Source: Siphonodentalium dalli
Lineage: Eukaryota > Mollusca > Scaphopoda > Gadilida > Siphonodentaliidae
DNA: 64,000 nucleotides
NCBI GenBank assembly: GCA_032622095.1
Contig: CP136065.1
Location: 38,598,732 to 38,662,731 of the forward strand
Direction: 5' to 3'
In this document: in pieces, positions 47,836 through 57,470 of the stretch
Numbering within the stretch: the first letter of the stretch is position 1
Layout of the letters: every line of letters begins with the position of its first letter
Translations under genes and position numbers: made by a program
The notes under the pieces: generated by a model
Seen by the model: the letters and a program-made list of their open reading frames with translations, nothing else
Told to the model about the DNA's origin: nothing
The model's database searches: none

Positions 47836-49466
47836 TACACTGTTAGAAATTACTGTCGGTTCGACGGTTTCGGGCCGTCATAATCGACGGTCCCATACCG
47901 TTTCATCAGTTTGACGGTTTTTTTACCGTTATTTTATGTGCCCATGAAAATTGTCTAAATTAAATATTTTCGTGATTCAAATTCATGCCGTCGAAATTCA
48001 ATAGTATATTTATCGGCGACCATATTATATACGGCAATGACTCCATACAGTATGGCTGAATCTTACTCTGCTGATATTTAATATGTATTATTAATCCGGC
48101 ATTCATTCTGTGTTATGAGGGTCGGTACGTATATTCATGCGTACGGTACGTTATCTCATTCCGGGGTTAAGTTCCCGCTTTAGCACTCATCGCCATTTAT
48201 CGTTGCGTATTTGATCGCAAACTATTGTTTTTTGGGAAACTGTTACCTTTTCGATTGTGGACAGTTGTTAAGACGATCTGATTTTGGTTCCTTTGATAAC
48301 CGGACAAGTTTCAATTCTGCGAAATCCGGCTTAATCATTGACAGTTTCCACTAAATTCGAGAGTAGAGAATCAATCATGGCGTGTTCCGGGGTCTGACTT
48401 CATTCGACTCACTGCTGATGTTGAAACAGTGTTGTGACTTAGTATCAAAACACTGGCATATTTACTGACACAAGAGGATATAGTTACAATTAACACGAGC
48501 TTCGATGCCAACGAATATTGACAATAATAACAACAACGACTCAACGAGCAGCTATTACTATTATAATGTTGGCAATCCAGTTGACAGTGTTCTGAATCTG
48601 ATTGTTTCAAAGCACATGCATGTACATTTACAAGAGAGGATGTACATGTACATGTAATGTACGCACCAGTGTAATTCACAAGAGCTTCAATGTCAACAAC
48701 AACACCGTAAACACCGAAATGACGCCGCGCAGTGACGGATGATCACATATCTACAATTCAAACTTTACAATTACACGGACCAATTCATCCCGTGTTCATC
48801 AATTTTCATTGAAAAGTGTGGATATGAGACATTGTCATCATTCGCCATGTTATCGTCAAGTTATTACGACAATTTACCGGGAGTACACTATTATTTTTTT
48901 TTTAAATGTTTATTGAAGAAACAATCACATTGAGGCATGTCAAATACAGAATGTTCAATGGCATTGATATGTGTATACAGATATGGCATTCCTCGCGTTC
49001 ACACATATCTCTTTTTTACTGCACGCACTCGCCTGGCTCACAGCATTCGCACACCAGTGGTATAAAGTTATATAATACATAAATATATGCATATGCATAG
49101 AATATATAGTAAATGTATTATAAATATGTCGGATGTTTCGGATGGACTCAACTCTCAACATAGAGGCTATTGTGGAGATGGTGGTAGATATTATATGTTT
49201 TAACTGACTGCGTGATAATCGATAGGAGTCTCAAAAAGTAACTTTGTCGATTTTTTATTAAGTCACCTGTTTGTTTAAAGCTTTTTCTATAAGGAACCAG
49301 TTTTTCAAGAATTCTGAAAGTTTCGATTGACATCGTGCTGTATATTGGTTGGATGTTATTATCAAACTATCTTTGGCTGACTCACTGATATTGATACTAA
49401 GTGTTGTGATACCAGTATACAGTTTGATGCATCATGCACCAATCCAAACTAGCTGTTATTGATATA

Positions 49467-49967
49467 CAGTACCAGTCAAAAGAAGTGGTTAAGCGCTCTA
49501 TTTTCGCGACCAATATCGCAATAATATTGCAAGTGGAAACGCTTATAAGCATGTCGCTTGTGATATTATTGCAATATTTTGCGCTTAATATCTCAATATT
49601 TTGCGCTTAATATTGCGACATCTTGCGCTCAGAATTGTGACATTTAAATCAAATTATTGCTTCTTCTATATTGTTTATTGTCTAAATAGAGACAATGTTT
49701 AGATATGTATATAAATATAGTTGTAAATGCTATATATACACTATATGTACACTATATGCACAGTATTTATCTAATATAAATATAACACTATCGGGTCTTT
49801 ATGAAATTTGGCGCGCTTAGTATCGCAATAATTTGCGTTCAATATTGCAATAATAAGCGAGACAGATTTTTTGTATTGTGCTATAATCACGCCTTTTTCT
49901 AAATTAAGCACGCTCAATATCGCAATAAAGGTTCGCCTAAAAATACCACTTCTTCTGACTGGTACTG
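49467..49967. mobile_element. 501-bp Tc1/mariner-type MITE nested in the 3.58-kb element
   Basis: Termini 'cagtaccagtcaaaagaagt' and 'acttcttctgactggtactg' are inverted. TA flanks both sides (49465-49466, 49968-49969). The CAGTACCAGTCAAAAG start closely resembles termini of Tc1-like elements. Inside, 'aatattgcaa' and 'gcgctcaatatcgcaataa'-type words repeat in both orientations. No transposase. Confidence 0.9.
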
Positions 49968-50134
49968 TATTGTCATGATGTACGGATTCACCTGTTAAAA
50001 CAAAAACTGTGTTTACAAGTGACTGGACAATTTCACACTTACATGTTACCAAAAATTATGCCATTAAGATATTTTAATTTTACATATACATAAATTTGAG
50101 TTTTAACTGTGAAACATGTTCTTTTATGGCTTAA

Positions 50135-50726
50135 AGGGGTACTGTACGCCATTTTCAATAAATTCCCGGTGGTAGCAACGATCTATTATCGATACTATAT
50201 AGAAATATAAGTAATTTGAGTCGAAGATGTATTCTGTAAACGCTCAGGTTAATAGGCTATCTTAAAATTTAATAATTTAAAAGTTAATAATTTAATATAA
50301 ATTGATTTTATGGCTCCAGCCATAAAATGGCGTCTCTTAAAATTCGAATTTCCGTGTACAAAACGTAATCAAATTATAATTGAGGGATACTGGATTAGGA
50401 AAACAATTGCACACATGATCGTTTGAAACATTATGCTTATACGGGGAGAAAACCCAAGCCACTCATTGACTAGTGACGGTACACTAACTTAAATGAGTAT
50501 ATGGGACTACTAAGCATATAATATAATGTTTATTTGATTCATTTGGTTGAAAACTTTACAAAAATTACTCGACAACGACAATTTGTATTTTTGCATTCCG
50601 GTAAATTTGCCATCCGTAACAATACTTCGTACTCAACAGACTTTCAAAAAATGGAAAAGTTGTTAACTTATTCTCCGACTCGGGGATTATAGAAACCAAC
50701 AACAACATCTTGGGTACAGTACCCCT
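50135..50726. mobile_element. 592-bp MITE flanked by TTAA, nested in the 3.58-kb element
   Basis: 'aggggtactgtac' (50135) and 'gtacagtacccct' (ends 50726) are inverted and both are flanked by TTAA (50131-50134, 50727-50730). The terminal motif is shared with the MITE at 40573-40831 but the interiors differ. piggyBac-type target choice is inferred from TTAA. Confidence 0.9.
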
Positions 50727-50740
50727 TTAAAAGCGCATGC

Positions 50741-51086
50741 CGATTCATGATTTAGAATGGTCGAAATTAGTATTACTCATAACTGAATAGTGATGGGTTG
50801 GCTTATCAGCTATTACGATTATCGTTTTTTATTTACAGCCATATTTATATAGTAGTTAGTGAAAGGCGAACACATTACGCGTGCGCAGCCTTTTTCCGGA
50901 TTAAATTCTACGAAGCAGATAACAAGCTTGATCCTCTGCAAACTGCAAAGTTTCATAAGTATTGTCTATCACTTTATGCATTGAGGATCTACATTTCATC
51001 AAAACTATGATCATAACATAAGAACTAAGATGTATTTTTCAGTTACGAGTAATACTAGTTTCGACCATTCAAAAACATATGAATCG
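50741..51086. mobile_element. 346-bp inverted-repeat element nested in the 3.58-kb element
   Basis: 'cgattcatgatttagaatgg' + 'tcgaaattagtattactc' is inverted at about 51041-51086 ('gagtaatactagtttcga', 'ccattcaaaaacatatgaat' + 'cg'), giving arms of about 45 bp with a few mismatches. No clear target duplication. The 213-bp interior frame (50798-51010) shows no domain. Confidence 0.85.
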
Positions 51087-51416
51087 TAATGCCTACCGGG
51101 AAATCATATTGTCACCATGGGAACCTGACTAATTCTATGGTAAATTAGCAAATTAAGAGCAAAAAATTGGTGTTGACCAATGAAAAATACCATTGGTCTG
51201 ACCTTTATTAGTTACGGTCTTGATATTAATAAAACGGTGCTGAACCGTAAAAAATACAACGGTCTGACAGTTACTGGTTACGGTCTGCCAGTTACTTAAA
51301 CGGTTTTATACCGTGGAACATGCTACGGCCTGACCGTATGTTTAACGGTCAAAGGTTGGCAGCGATGTTGCGCGGTCTCAGACCGTTAAAGCGACGGTAT
51401 TTGTTCTAACGGTGTA

Positions 51417-52612
51417 GGACGACGCATACGTCTGAACTATATCTTGTAACTGCAGAAACTTGACGCAATGTGGCAATGTGGCAATGTGACATTCCCACCA
51501 GGTATATTGCGAACGACGAAATTCTCGAAAATAAATATGTTCACATTCGACTGTAATTCCCGAAAACTCCCAACTCCCACACATGCAGGGGTTCAGAAAT
51601 CACGACATTTGCCAAAGGCGAAATTCATGTCACGGTAATGTATCCATTGGTATGGTATAGAGGGGTATTTTTATTCAGTGTTACCACTACCTGTGGTATC
51701 TCATATATATTTTGAAGACCTCTGTCTGTTTGTTTGTATGTTTGTCTGTATGTTTGTCTGTATGTTTGTCATTAATACAAATCTACGATTCTCGACCGAT
51801 CGGGACGAAACTTGGTACGTGTGTGTAGTTTGACCAGGCGGTGAACGTTGTCGTATTGGCATGCCCGTGCGGCGCCCGCTTCGCGCATGCGCAGACCAGA
51901 TCTCGGAAACGGGTAGAGTTATCGACTTGAAATTTGGTTTTTGAATAGCCCGGACAACGTCGGGCTCATCGGCTAGTATATATATAATTGAATAGAAGCC
52001 ATACAATATCACGGTGATAGGAGACAAGACGGATACGTATATGAACCAAAACTAGGAAGAGCATCGTAACAATTTGACCCGAGATGTTAACGTTACATTC
52101 TCATCACGTATACTGCGAACGAAAACATGTTCGAAAAGAAATATGCCCACATGAGGAAAATATACTTTCGACGATAATTCCCGAAAGCTCACAAACCTGT
52201 TGTATTTCAGAAATCACGATATTTAATTTGCCAAATGTGAAATGACTGGCATGCACGGGATTCCATTGGTATAGTGGGACATTTGTATTCATTGCTATCA
52301 TTACCTGTGGTATATAATGGGCTATATATAAACAAGACAATATAAGACATTTAATCCACCGTCACTATGACATTATCATCACGTACTATATCGCGAACGA
52401 ATGAGCTCTCAAAAAGAAATATTCGCAATTGAGGAATGTAACTTTCGATCATAATTCCAGAAAAATCTCAACGATGCACACACACGGACTGTATATCAGA
52501 CATCACGCCATTCGACAGAGTTGAAATTAATTTCTCGATAATCCATTAGTATGGTTGGTGGACAGTTTTGTTCATTGTCATCATTACCTTTGGTATATAA
52601 TGGATTTGGGGC
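51417..52612 (-). repeat. degenerate array of about 300-bp units, right part
   Basis: Three further units (51417-51698, 51977-52315, 52316-52612) in the same orientation as the left part. Shared plus-strand landmarks: 'acgtctgaact', 'tgcgaacga-', 'aattcccgaaaactcccaa', 'atcacgacatt', 'tcattgtcatcattacct' and 'gtggtata'. On the minus strand EFSGITVE and ELSGIIVES recur, but frames are broken. Confidence 0.75.
51699..51976 (+). mobile_element. 278-bp non-autonomous Helitron
   Basis: It starts TC (51699) and ends CTAG (51973-51976). A 6-bp stem AGCCCG/CGGGCT (51947-51952, 51961-51966, 8-base loop) lies 6 bp before CTAG. It sits exactly between a host A (51698) and T (51977); removing it restores 'ctgtggtatatata', as in sister units (52310-52330). 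Near the 5' end is a (TGTTTGTC)n-like stretch, then 'gaccgatcgggacgaaactt', a word common in short invertebrate Helitrons. No Rep/helicase. Confidence 0.93.
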
Positions 52613-53030
52613 AGTCAATACCATGGAGTGTGAGACATGACGCGTAAAAGGAGAATATACCTAAATACAGACATTTATGGGGCCATATTCTATTTTGTTA
52701 TTCTATCCATACTCCCAGTCCATGCACGCTCTTTTGATTGGCTGAGGGTCCGCCACATGGCGGTCCGCATATCGCTTGTCACCATCGAGGGTATATGTAC
52801 AAGAAATACACACCAAGGCGCTTTAGCGCCGTGATCTGTATTTCTTGTACAGATACCCAAGCGGCTTATGATATATTTATAAACCGATTCACGCCCAGAG
52901 GAAAGAAGAATTGAGCCACATTCAATACGATGATTACCTATAAATTGCCATTCAATCAAAGGTTAATTGAATGGTTTGTGGTGTTACATATTCCTGTTGA
53001 ATAATTTGAGACATTCAGTTTACCAAAATG
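52613..53030. other. unassigned, with a hairpin at 52789-52858
   Basis: Arms 'gggtatatgtacaagaaata' and 'tatttcttgtacagataccc' flank a 'ggcgctttagcgcc' stem-loop. A second small palindrome 'cgccacatggcg' is at 52751-52762. No gene recognised. Confidence 0.7.
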
Positions 53031-53092
53031 TAATGTACGGCGTGTTCTATTTGGATGATTGTAATGTACTGCGTGTTCTATTTGGATGATTG
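53031..53092. repeat. 31-bp tandem duplication across the left LTR border
   Basis: 'gtaatgtac' + G/T + 'gcgtgttctatttggatg' + 'att' occurs twice in tandem. The inner copy contains the target duplication CTGCG and the first 19 LTR bases. The outer copy has CGGCG. The duplication therefore arose after insertion. Confidence 0.9.
53069..53073. repeat. target-site duplication, left (CTGCG)
   Basis: CTGCG directly precedes the left LTR and is matched by CTGCG at 57466-57470. Confidence 0.9.
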
Positions 53093-53259
53093 AATGATGA
53101 TTGATTAGGATAGATTTCAAAGTGGAATAACTTAAATGAGCACAGCCATTTTGATCAATACCAACATAATCGAATATCCGTACTTCAGATATTGCGTACC
53201 AAACTAAATATTCGTATTCGTGGTATTTCGTACCAGTTCAACGTGCACAGTAAATGACA
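53074..53259 (-). repeat. 3' LTR (in element orientation)
   Basis: 186 bp; on the minus strand it begins TGTCATTTACTG and ends TCCAAATAGAACA (TG...CA). It matches the right LTR over its full length with about 7% substitutions. Confidence 0.95.
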
Positions 53260-53267
53260 CTCCTCCG
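53260..53267 (-). other. polypurine tract
   Basis: CGGAGGAG on the minus strand abuts the 3' LTR, the expected position of the plus-strand primer. Confidence 0.75.
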
Positions 53268-53303
53268 TAACTTTAGTAAAGAAATTCAGTACTAGTCTTA
53301 AAC

Positions 53304-53651
53304 TCAGATTTCTTTGACAAGACGTGTTGGTCGACGAATTATCCTTCGCGCTCTCCCATCAGGTGTGTCCATAATGTTCTGATCATTTTCGCGTTGATTA
53401 AGCTCTGGCACAGTCAGTTCCTCTAACTCATCACTCTCATCAGATTGTCCGAAACGCAAATCTGAATTAATGATTTTGAAGTGTAATGAATTTCGTCTGA
53501 TTGAGTGTCCATTTCTTTCTGCTACAACATACGAGTCCTTCACATATACAACCTTGTATGGGTTCGGATTGAAGTTGGGAAAGCGTTTTCCACTTTTCTG
53601 TTGACGTACTAATAACCGTATCACCAACCACGATTTTAGAGTGTTTTGCAT
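53304..53651 (-). pseudogene. int: integrase C-terminal region remnant
   Basis: An open frame of 115 codons reading KWLV/RLLVRQQKSGK, then NPNPYKVVYVKD and GHSIRRNSLHFK. This matches the chromatin- or DNA-binding C-terminal part of Ty3/gypsy integrases (VLVRQ-K-NK-FDP-Y-V pattern). It overlaps the upstream integrase frame by 16 bp in a different frame, so a frameshift separates them. It ends in an arginine-rich tail and a stop shortly before the polypurine tract. Confidence 0.82.
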
Positions 53652-54400
53652 GCGTAGTCCTTCATATGTGCTTTACCCCTTTCATCACGTTCGCGAATAT
53701 CTGGGTCGATGTTTGATTGAGTGTCCTGAATAATAGGAAGTTTTGTTTGAACCTCATATTTAAACATCAAACTGTATGGCGCTACCCCTGTGGTGGAATG
53801 CGGTGTTGAATTGTAGTTTCGAAGAAACTGATACAGTACTTGTTCATATGATTTTTCTACATACGACGTTTGAATAACTTTATTGATATTTCCCATAAAA
53901 CGCTCTACCATGCCATTTGCCGCTGGCCAAAGTGGTGTAACTCGATGATGCACAAATCCAAAATTTTCCGCAAACTCAGCAAATTTCTCACTTTGGAATG
54001 GGCTCCCATTGTCCGTGGTCGGTCTGGCTGGGATACCCATTGTACAGAAGGCTTTGTCAAACACGATGATGACGACATTAGCTGATGTAGATGAAACAAC
54101 TTCGACATGAGCAAACCGCGAACACTGATCAAGAATGACAAGAAGATATTTGCCATCAGATAATGGACCGCAAAAGTCGGCTGAAAGTTCTTCCCATGCA
54201 TGCTGAGGAAATGAACTCATCCGTAACGGTTCGTTCCGCACTTTGTCAGTAACGGACTGACATGTCAAACAATTCTTGGTAAGAGTCTCGACTTTCAGCT
54301 CAATTTGTGGAAACCAAACCTTCTCCCGAAACACTGCTTGGTTTTGACTAGTCCTAGATGACCTTCGTGAGCAATAGCAACGATTTGCGATTGGAGGCAT
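53636..54400 (-). pseudogene. int: integrase catalytic core remnant
   Basis: A 254-codon frame. In order it has the CC half of the HHCC zinc finger (NCLTCQ), the core with the first Asp in ADFCGPLSDGKYLLV, the second Asp in PTTDNGSPFQS and the Glu in GMVERFMG, so the D,D(35)E triad is retained. It ends at a stop just after AHMKDYA. The start is shifted relative to the preceding frame near 54330, splitting the HHCC finger. Non-functional in this copy. Confidence 0.93.
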
Positions 54401-54861
54401 TCCGGAATTACAATTTGCACACCTCGAAGAAGAAGTTTATGGTCACTAGAGTATACAAGCTGGTTTGAAGCATGGCACAATGGCCTTAGAGTCTTGATAT
54501 TAACATGCGCACATGAGTAGTCTTTCTTGTCAAGTTCATTCCAATGATTATTATTCAACAGTCTAATAACTTCCTGAATTGTCGCGTCAGTCTTTGTTGC
54601 TTCCTTGATCTGTTCTAATGAGATCGATTTCCGTGTGGTCTCAAACATGAATTGTTCAACCACTTTACATAGTTTGGAATCGGTGCACCCTGATTGGATA
54701 TCAGAAGTGAACCGAGATACGAAATCAGCAGGATTGCTCGAACCTGGGAAATACTTGACAACAAAGTCGTATTCATTCCGAAAAATTCTTTCCAAAGGTC
54801 GGTGATCCGAGTATACAGTAAAGGCTTGACCACACAAATAAATTCTATAATGTTCAGTAGC
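54295..54861 (-). pseudogene. rnh-int: RNase H C-terminus, spacer and HH of integrase zinc finger
   Basis: Open from just after a TGA (54862-54864). It begins ATEHYRIYLCGQAFTVYSDHRPLERIF, given here only as the motifs YRIYLCG and TVYSDHRPLE, the conserved end of Ty3/gypsy RNase H (the SDHRPL Asp). It continues through a linker to AHEGHLGLVKTK, the two His of the integrase HHCC finger, then shifts frame near 54330. Confidence 0.9.
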
Positions 54862-55200
54862 TCAGACTATAGCCAAAGCTTCGCGCTCTATCTGACTATG
54901 TTTGGCTTCAGTTGATGTCAGGGCACGACTACATGTAGCATAAGCAACAGCTTTAATGTCTGTTCCTTGTTTTTGTGACAGGATCGCCACGAGACCAGTT
55001 GGCGATGCATCAACAGTTAAGAATGTCTCTGCTAAAGGGTCAAAATAGCATAAGCATTTGTCACTCGTTAAACTTGTCTTCACGGATTCAAACGACGTTT
55101 CCTGTGATTTTGTCCACAGCCATTTCGCATTTGTCAACTGACGAAGTGGTTCAGTAATATCGGAAAAGTTTTGAATAAATCTGGATGAATAAGTTGCCAT
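54862..55200 (-). pseudogene. rt-rnh: RT thumb/connection and RNase H N-terminal remnant
   Basis: A 112-codon frame beginning MATYSSRFIQNFSDITEPLR, the connection typical after the RT, then FLTVDASPTGLVAILSQ, the first catalytic Asp of RNase H, and SQIEREALAIV with the catalytic Glu. It ends at TGA (54862-54864), where relatives usually continue W-A/G; a TGG-to-TGA change is likely (inference). Confidence 0.92.
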
Positions 55201-55214
55201 GCCGAGAAAGGATC

Positions 55215-55860
55215 TTAACTCTGTTGCATTCTTAGGCTCGGGAATGTCGCGTATACAGCGTGAATTTTGTCAGGGTCCTGGCGGATTCCCTCCTTTGTGA
55301 AGATGATTCCGAAGAATTTGACGCTCGACTGATTTATTTGGCATTTACTTTTATTTACGGTCAATCTATTCTTCCCCAAGCGCTCTAACGCTGCGGCCAA
55401 GATGTTGTTATGTGCCATTTGAGAAGCTGAGTGGATCAGAATATCATCAGAAATTTTCACCACATTCGGAATTCCAGATAGCATTTGGCGGATTAAGTCA
55501 TTCACAATCTCGGGAGCACTCGCGATTCCAAAATTTAACCGCTTGTATTGCCATAGGCCGACATGACTTGCAAATGTTGTAATGTACCGCGATTCGGGTG
55601 AAATTTTACATTGATGAAAGCATGTTCTTAGATCTAGGCATGTGAAATGAGTAGAACCCTGGACATCGTAGATCAGATCATGAAGGGTTGGAAACACGTG
55701 TCGTTCTCTGAGAATTGCCTTATTTGCGCATCGCATGTATACACACAGCGAATATGATCCGGATCACTGGGTTTCGGTGCAGCAACAATTGGTGACACCC
55801 AGGGTGTGGCCGAATCTATGACGCGTTCAATGACATCATCGTTCTCAAGATCACGCAGTT
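55215..55860 (-). pseudogene. rt: reverse transcriptase palm remnant
   Basis: Main frame 55736-55215 (173 codons) with HFTCLDLRTCFHQ (first catalytic Asp), YKRLNFGIASAPEI and VVKISDDILIHS (motif with the two catalytic Asp). Then LTVNKSKCQ and VKFFGIIFTKEGI follow. Upstream, 55860-55740 in another frame encodes the fingers (TPWVSPIVAAPK, IRCVYT). Shifts lie near 55735 and near 55230, where the next frame resumes at ATELRSFLG. Ser replaces the usual Tyr before DD, a variant known in some invertebrate Ty3/gypsy lineages. Confidence 0.94.
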
Positions 55861-56238
55861 CATCTTTATTTCAATATTTTCTTTCATATGGAAGGGCACT
55901 CTACGATATTTTTGGGCAACTGGCGGAACTGTTTCATCGATATGAATTTTTATTTTTCGTCCTTTGAATTTTCCCAAATCGTTGAATAAATGGGAATAGC
56001 GCTCAACAATGGCATCACACGATTCATTGTTAACCGAACATACTACTTGTAGAAGGCTTAATTGCATGCATGTGTTGAAGCACAACAGAGATTCACTTAA
56101 CCCATTGAGAACATAAAAGGTTGCCACGGTTACTTTATCATTAGCATCTACTGACGTTGAAAATTTCCCCTCAATCGGTAGTGGTTGCGATGCATTGTAT
56201 GCATAGACTTTTATGTCAATGTTGGATGGCTTGATAAG
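55816..56238 (-). pseudogene. pro-rt: protease-RT linker and RT N-terminus remnant
   Basis: Open from after TAG (56239-56241) to 55816. It carries PLPIEGKFSTSV, then LGKFKGRKIKIHIDETVPPV and RRVPFHMKENIE, the segment immediately before the RT fingers in Ty3/gypsy Pol (HHIETGD-PP-R-Y-P pattern). A frameshift near 55866 moves the fingers into another frame. Confidence 0.88.
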
Positions 56239-56241
56239 CTA

Positions 56242-56628
56242 TGGTTGAAAATTCAAATGACGGTAAGTATCAAGATCAATAATGTTCACTGAAGCACCAG
56301 AGTCGAGTAAAACGGTGAGTTCGGTATTGGCGATTGTGACTTTAGAACGTGGACGGTCATCACCAGAGTGATTTACGGAAAACACATACCCATCCGAATC
56401 CGAGTCTGAGTCGACTTGACGAACATCACACTTTGCAGATTTATGATGATCTGAAGAAACCTCATTCCCCCGGGACTTGAACTGATGTTGCCTATCAACC
56501 CTCCTTGGTGCTTGAAGATTGGGCTGGTTTACCGGTACTGAACGGCGTGATATCTGGTTGCATACAGAACTGAAATGGTGTTTTAAACGGCAAAAATCGC
56601 AAGTTGTCCCTCTCGTCGGACAAGAATA
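56242..56628 (-). pseudogene. gag-pro: gag zinc knuckle and aspartic protease remnant
   Basis: One frame between TGA (56629-56631) and TAG (56239-56241), about 129 codons. It contains CDFCRLKHHFSSVC (56601-56560), a perfect CX2CX4HX4C nucleocapsid knuckle, an acidic linker VDSDSDSDG, and the protease active-site motif LLDSGASVNIID (catalytic Asp near 56302). Gag knuckle and protease are in the same frame here, which suggests a fused Gag-Pol frame, but the decay prevents certainty. Confidence 0.92.
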
Positions 56629-56699
56629 TCAACCTCCGCAGAAAAAAACACATCCTCCCACCTCAGGGACAGCCGGTGATTGTCTTGGCCGAAGTTCAT

Positions 56700-57225
56700 T
56701 CACAGTTCATTTTTGTTTAAAAGAATCCTCAATTTCATATGCTTGAACCTCAAACTGTTCAATAGAGCGTCCCATACCAAGGAGTTCATCAAGTTCACAG
56801 CCTTTCCGTAGTGCTTGCCGAAGTAACATTGACATCGTTGTGCCAAATATGATCTGGTTTTGATTTCGTCCTCAACATTTGCAAACTCACATGTTTTCGA
56901 CAATTGTCTGAGTTGTGTACAGTATGTGTCCATGCTCTGATCACTTGTTTGCATGCACTGTCTGAATTTATATCGTTCATATGTGAGGGTTTTCTTCGGT
57001 GCGAAATATTGATTCAAACATGTGATTGTTGTCTTAAATGAATCAGCACCGTCGGCATCTGGTTTGATTGACTGGTAATTATCGTACACCTCTGGACCAG
57101 TTTGATGAAGAAGAGCGTTCTTGCGCCAGAAAATTGGTGAAACGATCAACATATTTTCCCCATCGAGAAGCTAGGGACGATGAATCCGCGACGTCAAACG
57201 CCGGAAATGTGGGTACATTTGACAT
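56700..57225 (-). pseudogene. gag: gag capsid remnant
   Basis: An ATG at 57223-57225 (minus) starts MSNVPTFPAFDVADSSS, 54 bp downstream of the 5' LTR, and runs to WGKYVDRFTNFL. Near 57130 the frame shifts to the 57152-56700 frame with LLHQTGPEVYDNY, YFAPKKTLTYERYKFRQ and YCTQLRQLSKTCEF, the conserved order of invertebrate Ty3/gypsy Gag capsid. It ends at KNEL before a stop; about 70 bp of unclear frame separates it from the zinc-knuckle frame. Confidence 0.9.
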
Positions 57226-57261
57226 GATGTTTACTGGATTGTCTCACTAAGATAATATTCT

Positions 57262-57278
57262 CCCATATATCGTCGCCA
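57262..57278 (-). other. tRNA primer-binding site
   Basis: TGGCGACGATATATGGG on the minus strand begins one base after the 5' LTR. TGG pairs with the CCA tail of a tRNA ending ...TCGTCGCCA. The tRNA identity cannot be stated without a search. Confidence 0.8.
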
Positions 57279-57279
57279 A

Positions 57280-57465
57280 TGTTCTATTTGGACGATTGAA
57301 GGATGATTGATTAGGATATATTTCAAAGTGAAATAACATTAATGAGCGCAGCCATTTTTGTCAATACCAACATAATCGAATATCCGTACTTCAGATATTG
57401 CGTACCCAACTAAATATTCGTATTCGAGGTATTTCGTACCAGTTCAACGTGTACAGTACATGACA
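57280..57465 (-). repeat. 5' LTR (in element orientation)
   Basis: 186 bp, same length as the left LTR and ending TG...CA. It is followed on the plus strand by the CTGCG target duplication. Confidence 0.95.
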
Positions 57466-57470
57466 CTGCG
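57466..57470. repeat. target-site duplication, right (CTGCG)
   Basis: Matches 53069-53073. Confidence 0.9.

Larger units (their letters stand above)
47838..51414. mobile_element. 3.58-kb non-autonomous DNA transposon with CACTG ends
   Basis: Left end 'cactgttagaaattactgtc' and right end (complement) 'caccgttagaacaaataccg' form the TIR. TA lies on both sides (47836-47837, 51415-51416). The subterminal regions are packed with acggt/accgt words. It interrupts a unit of the 300-bp array: the flanks 'ggcgatacaacggagg' and 'acgcatacgtctgaac' are contiguous in sister units (for example 51999-52045). No transposase frame is seen. Ends and motif density suggest a CACTA/EnSpm-like origin (inference). 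Confidence 0.85.
53074..57465 (-). mobile_element. Ty3/gypsy LTR retrotransposon, complete with both LTRs but coding-dead
   Basis: A 4,392-bp element on the minus strand with two 186-bp LTRs, a 5-bp CTGCG target duplication, a tRNA primer-binding site, a polypurine tract and the Ty3/gypsy domain order gag - protease - RT - RNase H - integrase. The LTRs differ at about 13 of 186 positions with no indels, so the insertion is old. The coding region has at least five frameshifts and three in-frame stops, so no intact polyprotein remains. The RT core motif is ISDD rather than YxDD. Confidence 0.96.
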
